Positions 16,568-25,060 of a stretch of 64,000 nucleotides of DNA are shown in pieces. A model generated the notes under the pieces. It worked only from the letters and a program-made list of their open reading frames with translations, did not search any database and was not told the origin of the DNA. The stretch comes from an uncultured Burkholderiales bacterium. Lineage in GTDB: Bacteria; Pseudomonadota; Gammaproteobacteria; Burkholderiales; Burkholderiaceae_C. Position 1 is the first letter of the stretch, and each line of letters starts with the position of its first letter. A program made the translations under genes and the position numbers. Location: NCBI GenBank assembly GCA_903871545.1, contig CAIQHG010000029.1:1-64000 (forward strand), read 5' to 3'.

Positions 16568-19279
16568 ATGAAAATAGATTTACGCACATTGCTCACTAAA
16601 TTAAACCCTGCTTGCAAACAAGCGATGCGTCAAGGTGCAGAACTTTGTGGAACCCAAAGTCACTTTAATGTTGAACTAGAGCATTTTTTATTCAAGCTTA
16701 TTGAGCAACTACCACCAGATCTAGACATAATATTCAATCAATTTAACATAGACCACAGCAAGTTACTTTCCCAACTTCAACGCGTACTGGATCTTAATAA
16801 ACGGGGGAATAAATCAACTCCGGCTATGTCTCCCGTTTTTTCAAGCCTCTTTCAAGAGGCCTGGTTGTCCAGCTCCGTTTTGCTTGGGCAGCAAATGATT
16901 CGCTCTGGCACTGTTCTGTTAGCTTTATTAGAAGACGATACCGTAAGGGGTGTTACTTTTGAAGTTTCTCCCTTAATGCTTGAAATCCCCAGAGACAAAT
17001 TAAGACAAGAATTAGCCAATCTTTTGCAAAGCTCTACTGAAGATGTTGGCTTGGCTGCTGGCATTGACTCTAGTGTTAGCTCAGTATCAGAAACAGAGCA
17101 CCGAGTTAGATCAGAAATGCCCGTATTTAAAGATAATACTCATTCAAAAACTCCTAATCTTGATTTGTACACTATCGACCTAACTGAATTGGCTAGGGGG
17201 GGCAAGATTGATCCGATTAAAGGGCGAGATAACGAAATTAGACAAATTATCGATATCTTATTACGCAGACGACAAAATAACCCAATACTTACAGGTGAGG
17301 CAGGAGTTGGGAAAACGGCCATTGTTGAGGGGTTTGCACAACTCATTGTGAACAAGACAGTACCCGAGAGTTTACTCAATACCGTGGTGAGAACTTTGGA
17401 TTTGGGTTTGTTACAAGCAGGTGCAGGCATCAAGGGTGAATTCGAGAATCGCTTAAAATCGGTTATTTCAGAGGTAAAGGCTTCTACTGTCCCAATCGTT
17501 TTATTCATTGATGAGGCCCATCAACTCATTGGCGCTGGAGGCTTAGAGGGGCAAGCTGACGCTGCTAATTTACTAAAACCAGCCTTGGCTCGTGGTGAAT
17601 TGAGGACCATAGCCGCTACTACATGGGATGAGTATAAAAAATACGTTGAACGAGATCCAGCATTAGCCAGGCGTTTTCAGGTGATCAAGGTTGAAGAGCC
17701 CACACCGGATGTTGCTGTTGAGATGCTTCGATCAGTTGTCAGCGTTTTGGAAAGACACCATAAAGTTGAAATCCTAGACGAAGCCGTCAAAGATGCTGTT
17801 CGCCTATCGCAGCGCTACATAACTGGTCGACAGTTACCAGATAAGGCTATCAGTGTACTTGACACTGCTTGTGCAAGGGTATCTGTAGGGCAAAGTGGAA
17901 CACCGGCGTCAATAGAGGATCTTGAGTATCAAATTTCTAGCTCTGAGGCCCAATTGAGACTAGCTTATCGGGGCGAGGCAACCGGTGGCGACCGAACTTC
18001 TGAGATCGAATTACTCTCAAACAACTTGGTTAAGTTCAAGACAAAACGCGATCAGTTGAGAAGAAAATTGCAAGCTGAAAGACAATCAGTTAAAGAAATT
18101 CTTGACTTAAGGAAGCTTATCTACAAAGAGATGGATGGTCAACCTCTTGATACAGATGTAGACGATAAAAGTACTTTATCTCTTCAACTTAAGCGACTAG
18201 AAAAAGGCTTAGAGGCAATTCAAGAGGACGAAATTATGGTGCCTATCTGTGTTGATTCAAGCACTGTTGCCGACGTCATTTCAAGTTGGACAGGCATTCC
18301 GGTAGGGAAAATGATGTCCGACGAAGTACATACGGTACTTCATTTGAAAGATAGGTTATCTGAAAGAGTTGTGGGTCAAAATGAAGCCCTCGAAGCTATA
18401 TCAAGGAGAGTCAGAACATTTAGGGCTGATTTGGATGATCCAGGCAAACCGGTAGGCGTATTTATGTTGGTTGGACCAAGTGGGGTTGGAAAAACAGAAA
18501 CTGCTTTCGCATTAGCGGACATGTTGTACGGCGGCGAGCGCAACATGATAACGATCAACATGTCTGAGTTTCAAGAGCCGCATTCAGTTTCTAGCCTAAA
18601 GGGTGCTCCGCCAGGGTACGTGGGATACGGTAAGGGCGGAGTTTTAACTGAGGCAGTTCGTCGGCGTCCTTATAGCGTTGTGCTGCTAGACGAAATGGAG
18701 AAAGCTCACCCAGATGTATTGGAAGTTTTCTTTCAAGTATTTGACAAAGGTACGATGGAAGATGGTGAGGGGTTGACGATAGATTTTAAAAACACACTAA
18801 TACTACTGACTTCCAACTCTGCACAGGAAGTCATTACAAATGCTTGCCAAGGTTCAAAAAAACAATCAATGTCGGATTTAGTTGATTTATTGAGACCCGC
18901 ACTACTTAGAGAATTCAGTCCAGCGTTTTTGGGAAGAGTTGTTTTAGTCCCCTATCTCCCTCTTGGGGATCAAGAGATTTCTAAAATCGTAAAACTTAAA
19001 TTAGAAAAATTAGTCAATCGCTTTGCTCTTAACCACCACGCAAAACTTACCTGGGAGCCAGAAGTTACTGACGTCATCACTCAACGCTGCACAGAAGTTG
19101 ATAGTGGGGCTAGAAATATAGATTTCATAATGACACAAACGATTTTGCCTGAATTATCAACCCTAGTGCTTGAGCGTATTTCTATGGAGAAACCCTTTGT
19201 CTCGGTTCATATGTCTGTAAACCAATTAGGTCAATTTGAATATAGTTTTATAGATAAATCATTGAGGAGCATTGAGTGA
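16568..19279 (+). CDS. clpV: T6SS sheath-disassembly ATPase ClpV (TssH)
   Basis: AAA+ unfoldase of the ClpB class that recycles contracted TssB/TssC sheaths. It has an N-terminal Clp-N domain (~10-160), a first AAA domain with Walker A GEAGVGKT near residue 241 and Walker B VLFIDEAHQLIGAGG, a middle coiled coil (~440-530), and a second AAA domain with Walker A GPSGVGKT near residue 635, pore loop GYVGYG and VVLLDEMEKAHPDV. The length is 903 residues, with no ClpP-binding loop seen. The operon context separates it from housekeeping clpB. The stop overlaps the vgrG start (GTGA). Confidence 0.96.
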   Translation: MKIDLRTLLTKLNPACKQAMRQGAELCGTQSHFNVELEHFLFKLIEQLPPDLDIIFNQFNIDHSKLLSQLQRVLDLNKRGNKSTPAMSPVFSSLFQEAWLSSSVLLGQQMIRSGTVLLALLEDDTVRGVTFEVSPLMLEIPRDKLRQELANLLQSSTEDVGLAAGIDSSVSSVSETEHRVRSEMPVFKDNTHSKTPNLDLYTIDLTELARGGKIDPIKGRDNEIRQIIDILLRRRQNNPILTGEAGVGKTAIVEGFAQLIVNKTVPESLLNTVVRTLDLGLLQAGAGIKGEFENRLKSVISEVKASTVPIVLFIDEAHQLIGAGGLEGQADAANLLKPALARGELRTIAATTWDEYKKYVERDPALARRFQVIKVEEPTPDVAVEMLRSVVSVLERHHKVEILDEAVKDAVRLSQRYITGRQLPDKAISVLDTACARVSVGQSGTPASIEDLEYQISSSEAQLRLAYRGEATGGDRTSEIELLSNNLVKFKTKRDQLRRKLQAERQSVKEILDLRKLIYKEMDGQPLDTDVDDKSTLSLQLKRLEKGLEAIQEDEIMVPICVDSSTVADVISSWTGIPVGKMMSDEVHTVLHLKDRLSERVVGQNEALEAISRRVRTFRADLDDPGKPVGVFMLVGPSGVGKTETAFALADMLYGGERNMITINMSEFQEPHSVSSLKGAPPGYVGYGKGGVLTEAVRRRPYSVVLLDEMEKAHPDVLEVFFQVFDKGTMEDGEGLTIDFKNTLILLTSNSAQEVITNACQGSKKQSMSDLVDLLRPALLREFSPAFLGRVVLVPYLPLGDQEISKIVKLKLEKLVNRFALNHHAKLTWEPEVTDVITQRCTEVDSGARNIDFIMTQTILPELSTLVLERISMEKPFVSVHMSVNQLGQFEYSFIDKSLRSIE

Positions 19280-21315
19280 GAACAGGTTTTGCCCAATCTG
19301 GAAGCTTTTTGACGATTAAAACACCCTTCGGAGCCAATGATCTGCTTTTAGACAGTATTGAGGGATCGGAAGGGATTTCTGAGCTTTTCAAATTTAATCT
19401 TCATATGCGCTCTGGCTCGACAAGCTTATCTCCTACAACTATTGTAGGTAAAAAAGTTACTGTTACTATGCAAATCGCAGGAGGTAGTAAACGTTATATC
19501 CACGGCACTGTATCTAGATTTATTCAAAGTGGATTGAATGTTGATTTTGCGACCTACCAGGCAGAGATTGTTCCTGATCTTTGGTTATTAACTTTAAATA
19601 AAAACAGAAAGATTTATCAAACTAAATCTGTTCTTCAGATCATTAAAGCAGTTTTAGGAGCTGGATCAATAAAATTTTCTGACAAAACTACGGGTACCTA
19701 TACTGCACTCGATTATTGTGTGCAGTACGACGAAACTGACTTTGATTTCATATCTAGACTCATGGAGCATGCAGGGATTTTTTATTACTTTACCTACGCA
19801 AGTAGCGCTCACACGATGGTTCTTGGGGATGCGTCCTCAGCAATACAGGCTAGTACAGGCTCGGCTGCACTAAAATTTTTCCCCGTTACTGGACAAACCC
19901 ACCCGATAGATACCGTTTACCGGTTTGAGCATGAAAATAGAGTGGTCCTAAAGAAGGCAACTGTATCTGACTACGATTTCACCAAACCGGCCACTTCCTT
20001 AAGCGGAAGTAATACTGCGAGTAAAGGATCTGGTACCATTTATGAATACGGTTCTGGTAGTTTAGCTGCAGCGAAAAGTACAGCTACGGCAAAGATGAGG
20101 GTTGAGGCAAGTCAGGCTTATTCATCCATACTCAGAGGCGACAGTTTTGCATACCCACTATGCGCTGGGGTAACTTTTACGTTGTCCAAGCATTTTGTTG
20201 GGTCACTAAATACTAGCTTCGCTGTCAGACGAATACACCATACGGCTCGCGAAGACATGTACAGCAACTCATTCGAGGCTTTTCCTTCCTCCCTGCCCTT
20301 TAGACCGCCTTTATCAACTCCTCAACCTCGTGCAATAGGCAGTGAAACGGCTAAAGTTGTCGGACCCAAGGGCGAGGAGATATGGACAGATAAATATGGT
20401 CGCATTAAAGTTCAATTTCCTTGGGACCGAGACGGGACTGGGGATGATAAAAGCTCATGTTGGATTCGCGTTTCCCAGTCGCTTGCTGGATCGGGATTTG
20501 GATCATTATTTTTACCAAGAATTGGACAGGAGGTCGTGATTAGTTATTTGAATGGAGACCCCTCCCGTCCCTTGGTTACGGGATGTGTTTATAACGGGTT
20601 GAACTCAACTCCGATTAAACTTCCAGATAAACAAACACAAAACACCATAGCTACTAGATCTTCCAAAAAAGGAACAGCGGGTAACATTGTAAGATTTGAA
20701 GACAAAAAAGACTCTGAACAACTTTACTTTCATGCTCAAAAAGATTTATTAACAGAAATAGAGAACGCACTTACTACAACTGTTAAAAAAGGGAATGAAA
20801 TACACACAATAACAAAGGGAGATAGAACCGTTGATGTCAAGGCTGGGAAAGAAATTCACAACGTGAAAAAAACTAGGGCGGTAACGGTTACTGGAGACGA
20901 AACTCATACTAACAAAGGTAAATTTACACACACTGTAAAGGGAGATTTTGCACTTACCGTAAACGGAAAATTAACAATTACTGTCAAGGGTGCAATCGAA
21001 GTCAAAACAAGTGACTCCGCTACCTACAAAGCAACTAAAGCCATGACTGTAAAAGCGGGGACTGCGCTGACCAACCAAGCAGGCACTGCGTTAACAAATA
21101 AAGCGGGGACTGCCTTAACCAACAAAGGGGGAACAGAGTTGACAAATCAAGCAGGTACTAATCTTACTAACAAAGCGGGAATGAACTTAACCAATCAAGC
21201 CTCTATTCAATTACAAAATAAAGGAGCCATGATATCTAGCAAAGCCGACGCTATGCACAGTGTTGAGGCTGGAGCAATGCTCACATTAAAGGGTGCTTTG
21301 ACACAAATTAATTAA
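19276..21315 (+). CDS. vgrG: T6SS spike protein VgrG (TssI)
   Basis: VgrG trimers form the spike on the Hcp tube and carry effectors. The N-terminal gp27-like part spans ~1-350 (DLLLDSIEGSEGISELFKFN, VQYDETDFDFISRLMEHAGI). A gp5-like OB fold follows (WTDKYGRIKVQFPWDRDG near 370, SCWIRVSQSLAGSGFGSLFLPRIGQEV, GDPSRPLVTGCVYNG near 430). After residue ~490 comes a beta-prism region of short Lys/Thr-rich strands, ending with seven octapeptide repeats of the AGTALTNK type (594-649). No extra enzymatic domain is seen, so effectors are probably separate. The GTG start overlaps the clpV stop by 4 bp. Confidence 0.96.
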   Translation: MRTGFAQSGSFLTIKTPFGANDLLLDSIEGSEGISELFKFNLHMRSGSTSLSPTTIVGKKVTVTMQIAGGSKRYIHGTVSRFIQSGLNVDFATYQAEIVPDLWLLTLNKNRKIYQTKSVLQIIKAVLGAGSIKFSDKTTGTYTALDYCVQYDETDFDFISRLMEHAGIFYYFTYASSAHTMVLGDASSAIQASTGSAALKFFPVTGQTHPIDTVYRFEHENRVVLKKATVSDYDFTKPATSLSGSNTASKGSGTIYEYGSGSLAAAKSTATAKMRVEASQAYSSILRGDSFAYPLCAGVTFTLSKHFVGSLNTSFAVRRIHHTAREDMYSNSFEAFPSSLPFRPPLSTPQPRAIGSETAKVVGPKGEEIWTDKYGRIKVQFPWDRDGTGDDKSSCWIRVSQSLAGSGFGSLFLPRIGQEVVISYLNGDPSRPLVTGCVYNGLNSTPIKLPDKQTQNTIATRSSKKGTAGNIVRFEDKKDSEQLYFHAQKDLLTEIENALTTTVKKGNEIHTITKGDRTVDVKAGKEIHNVKKTRAVTVTGDETHTNKGKFTHTVKGDFALTVNGKLTITVKGAIEVKTSDSATYKATKAMTVKAGTALTNQAGTALTNKAGTALTNKGGTELTNQAGTNLTNKAGMNLTNQASIQLQNKGAMISSKADAMHSVEAGAMLTLKGALTQIN

Positions 21316-21319
21316 GAAT

Positions 21320-22231
21320 ATGACGGATATAGACCCCAAGTTAATTACCACTAAAGCTCAAAACATTGGATCTTTAGATGTTTCTAATAAAGAAATTGTT
21401 AATGAAGAAACTATTAACGAAGACATTATTGAGGAAGACACTCTAGAGGAAGACATTATTGATGAGGAAACCGAAGATGAAGAAATTGTTGAGGAAGATA
21501 CAATAGAAGAGGAGACTGATGACGAAGAAACAGTTTCCGAAGAAACTGCAAATAAAGAAATTATTAATGAAGAATTTCACGAAAACGGAAAGCTGCAACG
21601 CCAAAGTATTTTAAAAAATGGTTTACTTCACGGAACGATGAAAGAATTTGATGAAAATGGCATGTGTGTTTTAGTTTCTAACTTTCATCAAGGGAAACTA
21701 CAAGGCATAACCACTGTTTTCGCAAAAGATGGTAGTCCCCTGCATCAAAGCAATTACAAGGACGGTGCAGCAGATGGGGAAATGATTTATTATTCCAATA
21801 ATAAGCCGGTTTTGAAACAAAATGTTTTAAAAGGGGTCGCTCAGGGTAAAACTCAAACCTTTGATCAAGCTGGACATCTAAGCACAGAGCTCTTCTACGT
21901 TAGTGGTGAGATTCATGGAGTAGCGAAGTTTTTCTTTGAAGGGAAAAGGGTTAGAGAGTCAAATTACGATAATGGTTTGCTAGAAGGTATTTCTAAAGAT
22001 TTCGATCGCGATGGAAATCTTATTCAAAAAAGCAATTACGTAGGCAATGCTCTGCATGGACCCTTAATAAGATATTGGCCTGATGGTAAGGTAATGGAAG
22101 AGGTTGTTTATGACACAGGAATCCCAATCGGCCCACCCAAACGTTTTGATCAAAAAGGCAACGAGATTGAAAACAAAGACTCAACTGAAACGATATTAAC
22201 CCGGCTAGAAAAAATGGTAAGAGGATCATAA
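21320..22231 (+). CDS. MORN-repeat (YwqK-type) protein downstream of VgrG
   Basis: After a very acidic N-terminal segment (about residues 20-85, runs of Glu/Asp with Ile/Thr), residues 85-285 contain roughly eight MORN-like repeats of the form ENGKLQRQSILKNGLLHGT, DRDGNLIQKSNYVGNALHG and PDGKVMEEVVYDTG. These resemble COG2849/YwqK proteins, which are often annotated as 'toxin-antitoxin YwqK family antitoxin'. There is no signal peptide or obvious catalytic residue set. It lies 4 bp after vgrG and overlaps the PAAR-like gene by one base (TAATG), so it is translated with the spike proteins. It may be an effector, an adaptor or an immunity protein; the sequence does not decide. Confidence 0.82.
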   Translation: MTDIDPKLITTKAQNIGSLDVSNKEIVNEETINEDIIEEDTLEEDIIDEETEDEEIVEEDTIEEETDDEETVSEETANKEIINEEFHENGKLQRQSILKNGLLHGTMKEFDENGMCVLVSNFHQGKLQGITTVFAKDGSPLHQSNYKDGAADGEMIYYSNNKPVLKQNVLKGVAQGKTQTFDQAGHLSTELFYVSGEIHGVAKFFFEGKRVRESNYDNGLLEGISKDFDRDGNLIQKSNYVGNALHGPLIRYWPDGKVMEEVVYDTGIPIGPPKRFDQKGNEIENKDSTETILTRLEKMVRGS

Positions 22232-22617
22232 TGGGTAATCAAGTATGCATGGGCGCCATGTTGAAGTGCACTTTTGGAGTCGCACCCGGAACCCTGATGG
22301 TTTTACCTTTAAATTTAGTACTAACTAAAGTACCTGATGCAAACATAATGGATAACAAACCAATGGTTAATATTCTGCCATTTGGAATGTGCCAATCAAT
22401 GGCTAATCCAATGGTTGCAGCAGCCTCAGCCGCTGCAATGGGTGCACTAGTCCCTATGCCTTGTATACCCATGACAACTGCTCCTTGGGTGCCCGGCTCA
22501 CCTACTGTTTTACTGGCTAAAATGCCTACATTAAATAATTCATCAAAACTCATGTGCATGTGGGGTGGTATTATTGGTATTAATGTTGCAGGTCAATTCA
22601 CTGTGAGCGTTAAATAA
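22231..22617 (+). CDS. PAAR-like T6SS spike-tip protein (DUF4280/DUF4150 type)
   Basis: Small protein expected to cap the VgrG spike, as PAAR proteins do. Recognisable family blocks are MGNQVCMGAMLKCTFGVAPG, ANIMDNKPMVNILPFGMC, LVPMPCIPMTTAPWVPGSPT and LMCMWGGIIGI. Cysteines at conserved positions (6, 13 and further along) may bind metal as in PAAR tips. The 128 residues contain only this domain, with no fused toxin. Its one-base overlap with the MORN gene and the nearby vgrG support a vgrG-MORN-PAAR tip module. Confidence 0.9.
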   Translation: MGNQVCMGAMLKCTFGVAPGTLMVLPLNLVLTKVPDANIMDNKPMVNILPFGMCQSMANPMVAAASAAAMGALVPMPCIPMTTAPWVPGSPTVLLAKMPTLNNSSKLMCMWGGIIGINVAGQFTVSVK

Positions 22618-22629
22618 ATAGGAACTCGA

Positions 22630-22872
22630 ATGGAATACAACTTTAGTGTGACCCCAAGATTATTGATCATTTTTATAACTTGTTGCATTTTTTTAGTGAT
22701 TGTCGTATTTTTTCTGGGTTTTGAAATCGGCGAATACAACTCACAAAGCAATGTATCTAATGCATCTGTAAACAAACCAAATGCAATGAAAGAATTCGAT
22801 GGCTTTCTAAAACAAGCAGACAGCATTAAAAAGAGTGTTGAAGGATCGATCCAATCTGGTCAAAAAAACTAG
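22630..22872 (+). CDS. Small single-span membrane protein, unknown function
   Basis: 80 residues. A short cytoplasmic N-terminus (MEYNFSVTPR) is followed by one strongly hydrophobic segment (LLIIFITCCIFLVIVVFFLG, residues 11-30) and a polar, Ser/Asn/Lys-rich periplasmic tail of ~45 residues. I do not recognise the family. It starts 12 bp after the PAAR-like gene and is followed 21 bp later by the binding-protein gene, so it bridges the T6SS and transport parts of the transcript. Confidence 0.7.
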   Translation: MEYNFSVTPRLLIIFITCCIFLVIVVFFLGFEIGEYNSQSNVSNASVNKPNAMKEFDGFLKQADSIKKSVEGSIQSGQKN

Positions 22873-22893
22873 CATTAGTAATTGGTAATAATA

Positions 22894-23751
22894 ATGAATG
22901 ACTCTAATCGCCGTCAATTTTTAAATCAAATTCCCAAAACAGCAATTACTTTAGGAACTCTATCCACTTTAGCTAGTCTAAACTCAGAAGCTAAAGAATT
23001 TTCATCTAGCTCATTTATCGATAGCACTCGCAAAACGCAAACAGATTATTTAATTACGCCTGGCGTTTTGCAAATCAGCTATCCAATTAATGATTACTAT
23101 CCATTTTTTTACACGCAAAAAGAGGAGACAGTAGGGGTAGATGTTGACCTAATAAAGCGTTTCACGAATTCGCTAGATTTAAAATTAAAAATTGATCGTT
23201 CGGTCAAAAGTTTTAATGAAATTGTTCAATTGGTCGGAGATAGAAAAATAGATGCCGGATCTTTCATAACACCTAATCTACTTCGTGAATTAAAAGTTTC
23301 CTTTTCACAACCCTACTTATCAACTCCCCAATCATTGATTATCAATAGAATTCAATTCGCAAAGATTAATAAAGGAGATAGATTAGAGAACACTATTCAA
23401 AATTTCTACGGATCTATTGGAGTTTCTAAAGGATCTGTTTGGGAAAATCTAGCGAGTCAAAATTTTCCTAAAGCAAATATAGTTAGATTTGAAAGTTGGA
23501 AAATGTGTGTAGAAGCAGTGATTAAAGGAAAAGTGACTTGTTCTTATAATAACGAATTTTTTGTCAAGCAAGTCTTAAAAAAGGACCCTAGCCTTGCCTT
23601 AATATTAAGGATTGTTAGCTTTAATGATTTATTTGATAATTTGAGTTACGCAGTTCATCATGACAACAGGATTCTCGTTGAACTATTTAATATTTTTGTC
23701 TCTCAAAGGTCTGGGCAATTAAAACCAGAAGAACTCTATAAGTTAATTTAG
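22894..23751 (+). CDS. Periplasmic solute-binding protein, family 3, with Tat-type signal; divergent binding site
   Basis: 285-residue protein of the SBP_bac_3 fold. A twin-arginine signal (SNRRQFLN, residues 4-11, then AITLGTLSTLASL) suggests export by Tat. Fold markers include VGVDVDLIKRFTNSLDLKLK, FNEIVQLVGDRKIDAGSF, VSFSQPYLSTPQSLIIN and YGSIGVSKGSVWENL. In amino-acid binders an Arg (SxTxxR) and a later Asp grip the amino acid. Here the first motif reads TPNLLREL and the expected Asp region reads CSYNNEFF, so the ligand may not be an ordinary amino acid. The start is ATG 22894; an in-frame TTG at 22882 would add four residues ahead of the Tat motif. It lies 8 bp upstream of a symporter gene, which is unusual because DAACS carriers normally need no binding protein. 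Confidence 0.85.
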   Translation: MNDSNRRQFLNQIPKTAITLGTLSTLASLNSEAKEFSSSSFIDSTRKTQTDYLITPGVLQISYPINDYYPFFYTQKEETVGVDVDLIKRFTNSLDLKLKIDRSVKSFNEIVQLVGDRKIDAGSFITPNLLRELKVSFSQPYLSTPQSLIINRIQFAKINKGDRLENTIQNFYGSIGVSKGSVWENLASQNFPKANIVRFESWKMCVEAVIKGKVTCSYNNEFFVKQVLKKDPSLALILRIVSFNDLFDNLSYAVHHDNRILVELFNIFVSQRSGQLKPEELYKLI

Positions 23752-23759
23752 TTCCCACC

Positions 23760-25049
23760 ATGATTACAGTAACAAATTTAAAGCAGAGATTAGCGTGGCT
23801 CCAATCGAAATGGGTACTTCTAATTTCAGCTATGGGTGGGCTATTCATTGGTTCCTCTCATCCCGTTATATTTGAAAATACAGAATTTTTACTAAAAATT
23901 TATATTGATATATATAAATTAATTGTTCTTCCTTTGATAATTTGTGCTATTTTGTTAAATGTGCAAAAAATCTTTTTAGATAAAATTATTTCGAAAATAG
24001 CTTGGAAAGCTATTTTAGTTTTAATCTCATTCTCGTTTTTTGCATCTTTGATCGGATTATTGGCAGGTTTAATATTTCAACCTGGTGTTATAGATTCATT
24101 AGAAAACTTAGTTAAAAGAGGAGATCAAATTAACGAGGCTTTTTCAAACCAAGTTAACATAATTAGTCTCTACAAAGCGTCACCGGCTGTGCCTACTAAT
24201 TTGATCAATCAAATAATAGACATGTTTATTCCAAATAATATTTTTACCTCAATAGCAGAAGGCGAAGTTATTAAGGTCTGCGTTTTTTCGTTGCTTTTCG
24301 GTTTTTCTTTAACAAAAGTTCCCTCTAGATTAATAGATGGTTTTAATGAGACTTTAGCTTCAATATCAAATGCATCTCAAGAACTTAGTACGGTTCTAAG
24401 TTATTTAGCTCCCGTAATATTGTTTATTATATTTGCCGGGATTTCTTCTCATGTAAAGTTACAAGTAATAATTACTTTAGGAACTTTTTTAATGGCTTTC
24501 ATAGCTTCCGCATTAATTCTAATCATATTCTCTTCGTACATCATGATTTCCAGAACCCAACTATCTATTATCAAGATAGTCGGTCATCTCAAACCTGTTT
24601 TTATTATCTCTATAGCTTCGGCTCAATTCACTACTGCATTTATTCCGCAATTGATTAGTGCGATGCATAAAGAAATGGGGTTTAGCAAAGAACGAGTAGA
24701 ATTGTTTGTGCCAATTACCGCTATTTTTCTAAGAACGGCCCCAATTTTATTCTTCTCACTTTCAGCAGTTTTTACAGCACAAGTTTACAATCACATTCTA
24801 TCGATTTCGGATATCTTCATAATACTCACCTTATCTGTAATTCAAGGATTTGTATCTTTTGGCCTAGGTGGACAACTCAAATTGGCATTACTTGCGTTTG
24901 TTTGCAGTCCCATTGAATTACCTACGGAAGCGGTGGTTTTACTTTTACTATCCATTGAGCCTTTGTGCGAGCTTATAGGAAATACCATGAGGGTATTCGT
25001 GCAATGTGCCTCAGTCTCTTTACTGTGCAATAAGCCAATAAAGTTTTAA
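23760..25049 (+). CDS. Divergent DAACS-type (glutamate/dicarboxylate symporter-like) membrane protein
   Basis: 429-residue polytopic protein with the overall GltP/SDF plan: hydrophobic segments from residue ~15 on, ending SPIELPTEAVVLLLLSIEPLCELIGNTMRVF, which matches hairpin 2 and helix 8 of the family. The sites that bind sodium and substrate are not conserved. The helix-7 NMDGT motif is replaced by IFLRTAPILFF, the serine-rich hairpin-1 tip by ISIASAQFTTAFIP, and the helix-8 Asp/Arg/Asn set is altered (EPLCELIGNTMRV). It may transport a different ligand or have lost transport. It sits between the binding protein and a second symporter-like gene. Confidence 0.82.
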   Translation: MITVTNLKQRLAWLQSKWVLLISAMGGLFIGSSHPVIFENTEFLLKIYIDIYKLIVLPLIICAILLNVQKIFLDKIISKIAWKAILVLISFSFFASLIGLLAGLIFQPGVIDSLENLVKRGDQINEAFSNQVNIISLYKASPAVPTNLINQIIDMFIPNNIFTSIAEGEVIKVCVFSLLFGFSLTKVPSRLIDGFNETLASISNASQELSTVLSYLAPVILFIIFAGISSHVKLQVIITLGTFLMAFIASALILIIFSSYIMISRTQLSIIKIVGHLKPVFIISIASAQFTTAFIPQLISAMHKEMGFSKERVELFVPITAIFLRTAPILFFSLSAVFTAQVYNHILSISDIFIILTLSVIQGFVSFGLGGQLKLALLAFVCSPIELPTEAVVLLLLSIEPLCELIGNTMRVFVQCASVSLLCNKPIKF

Positions 25050-25060
25050 ACGTAGAAGTT

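Noticed and set aside
16568-19279. Housekeeping chaperone ClpB
   Set aside because: The gene lies inside the T6SS operon between tssG and vgrG with translational overlap, which is the ClpV position.
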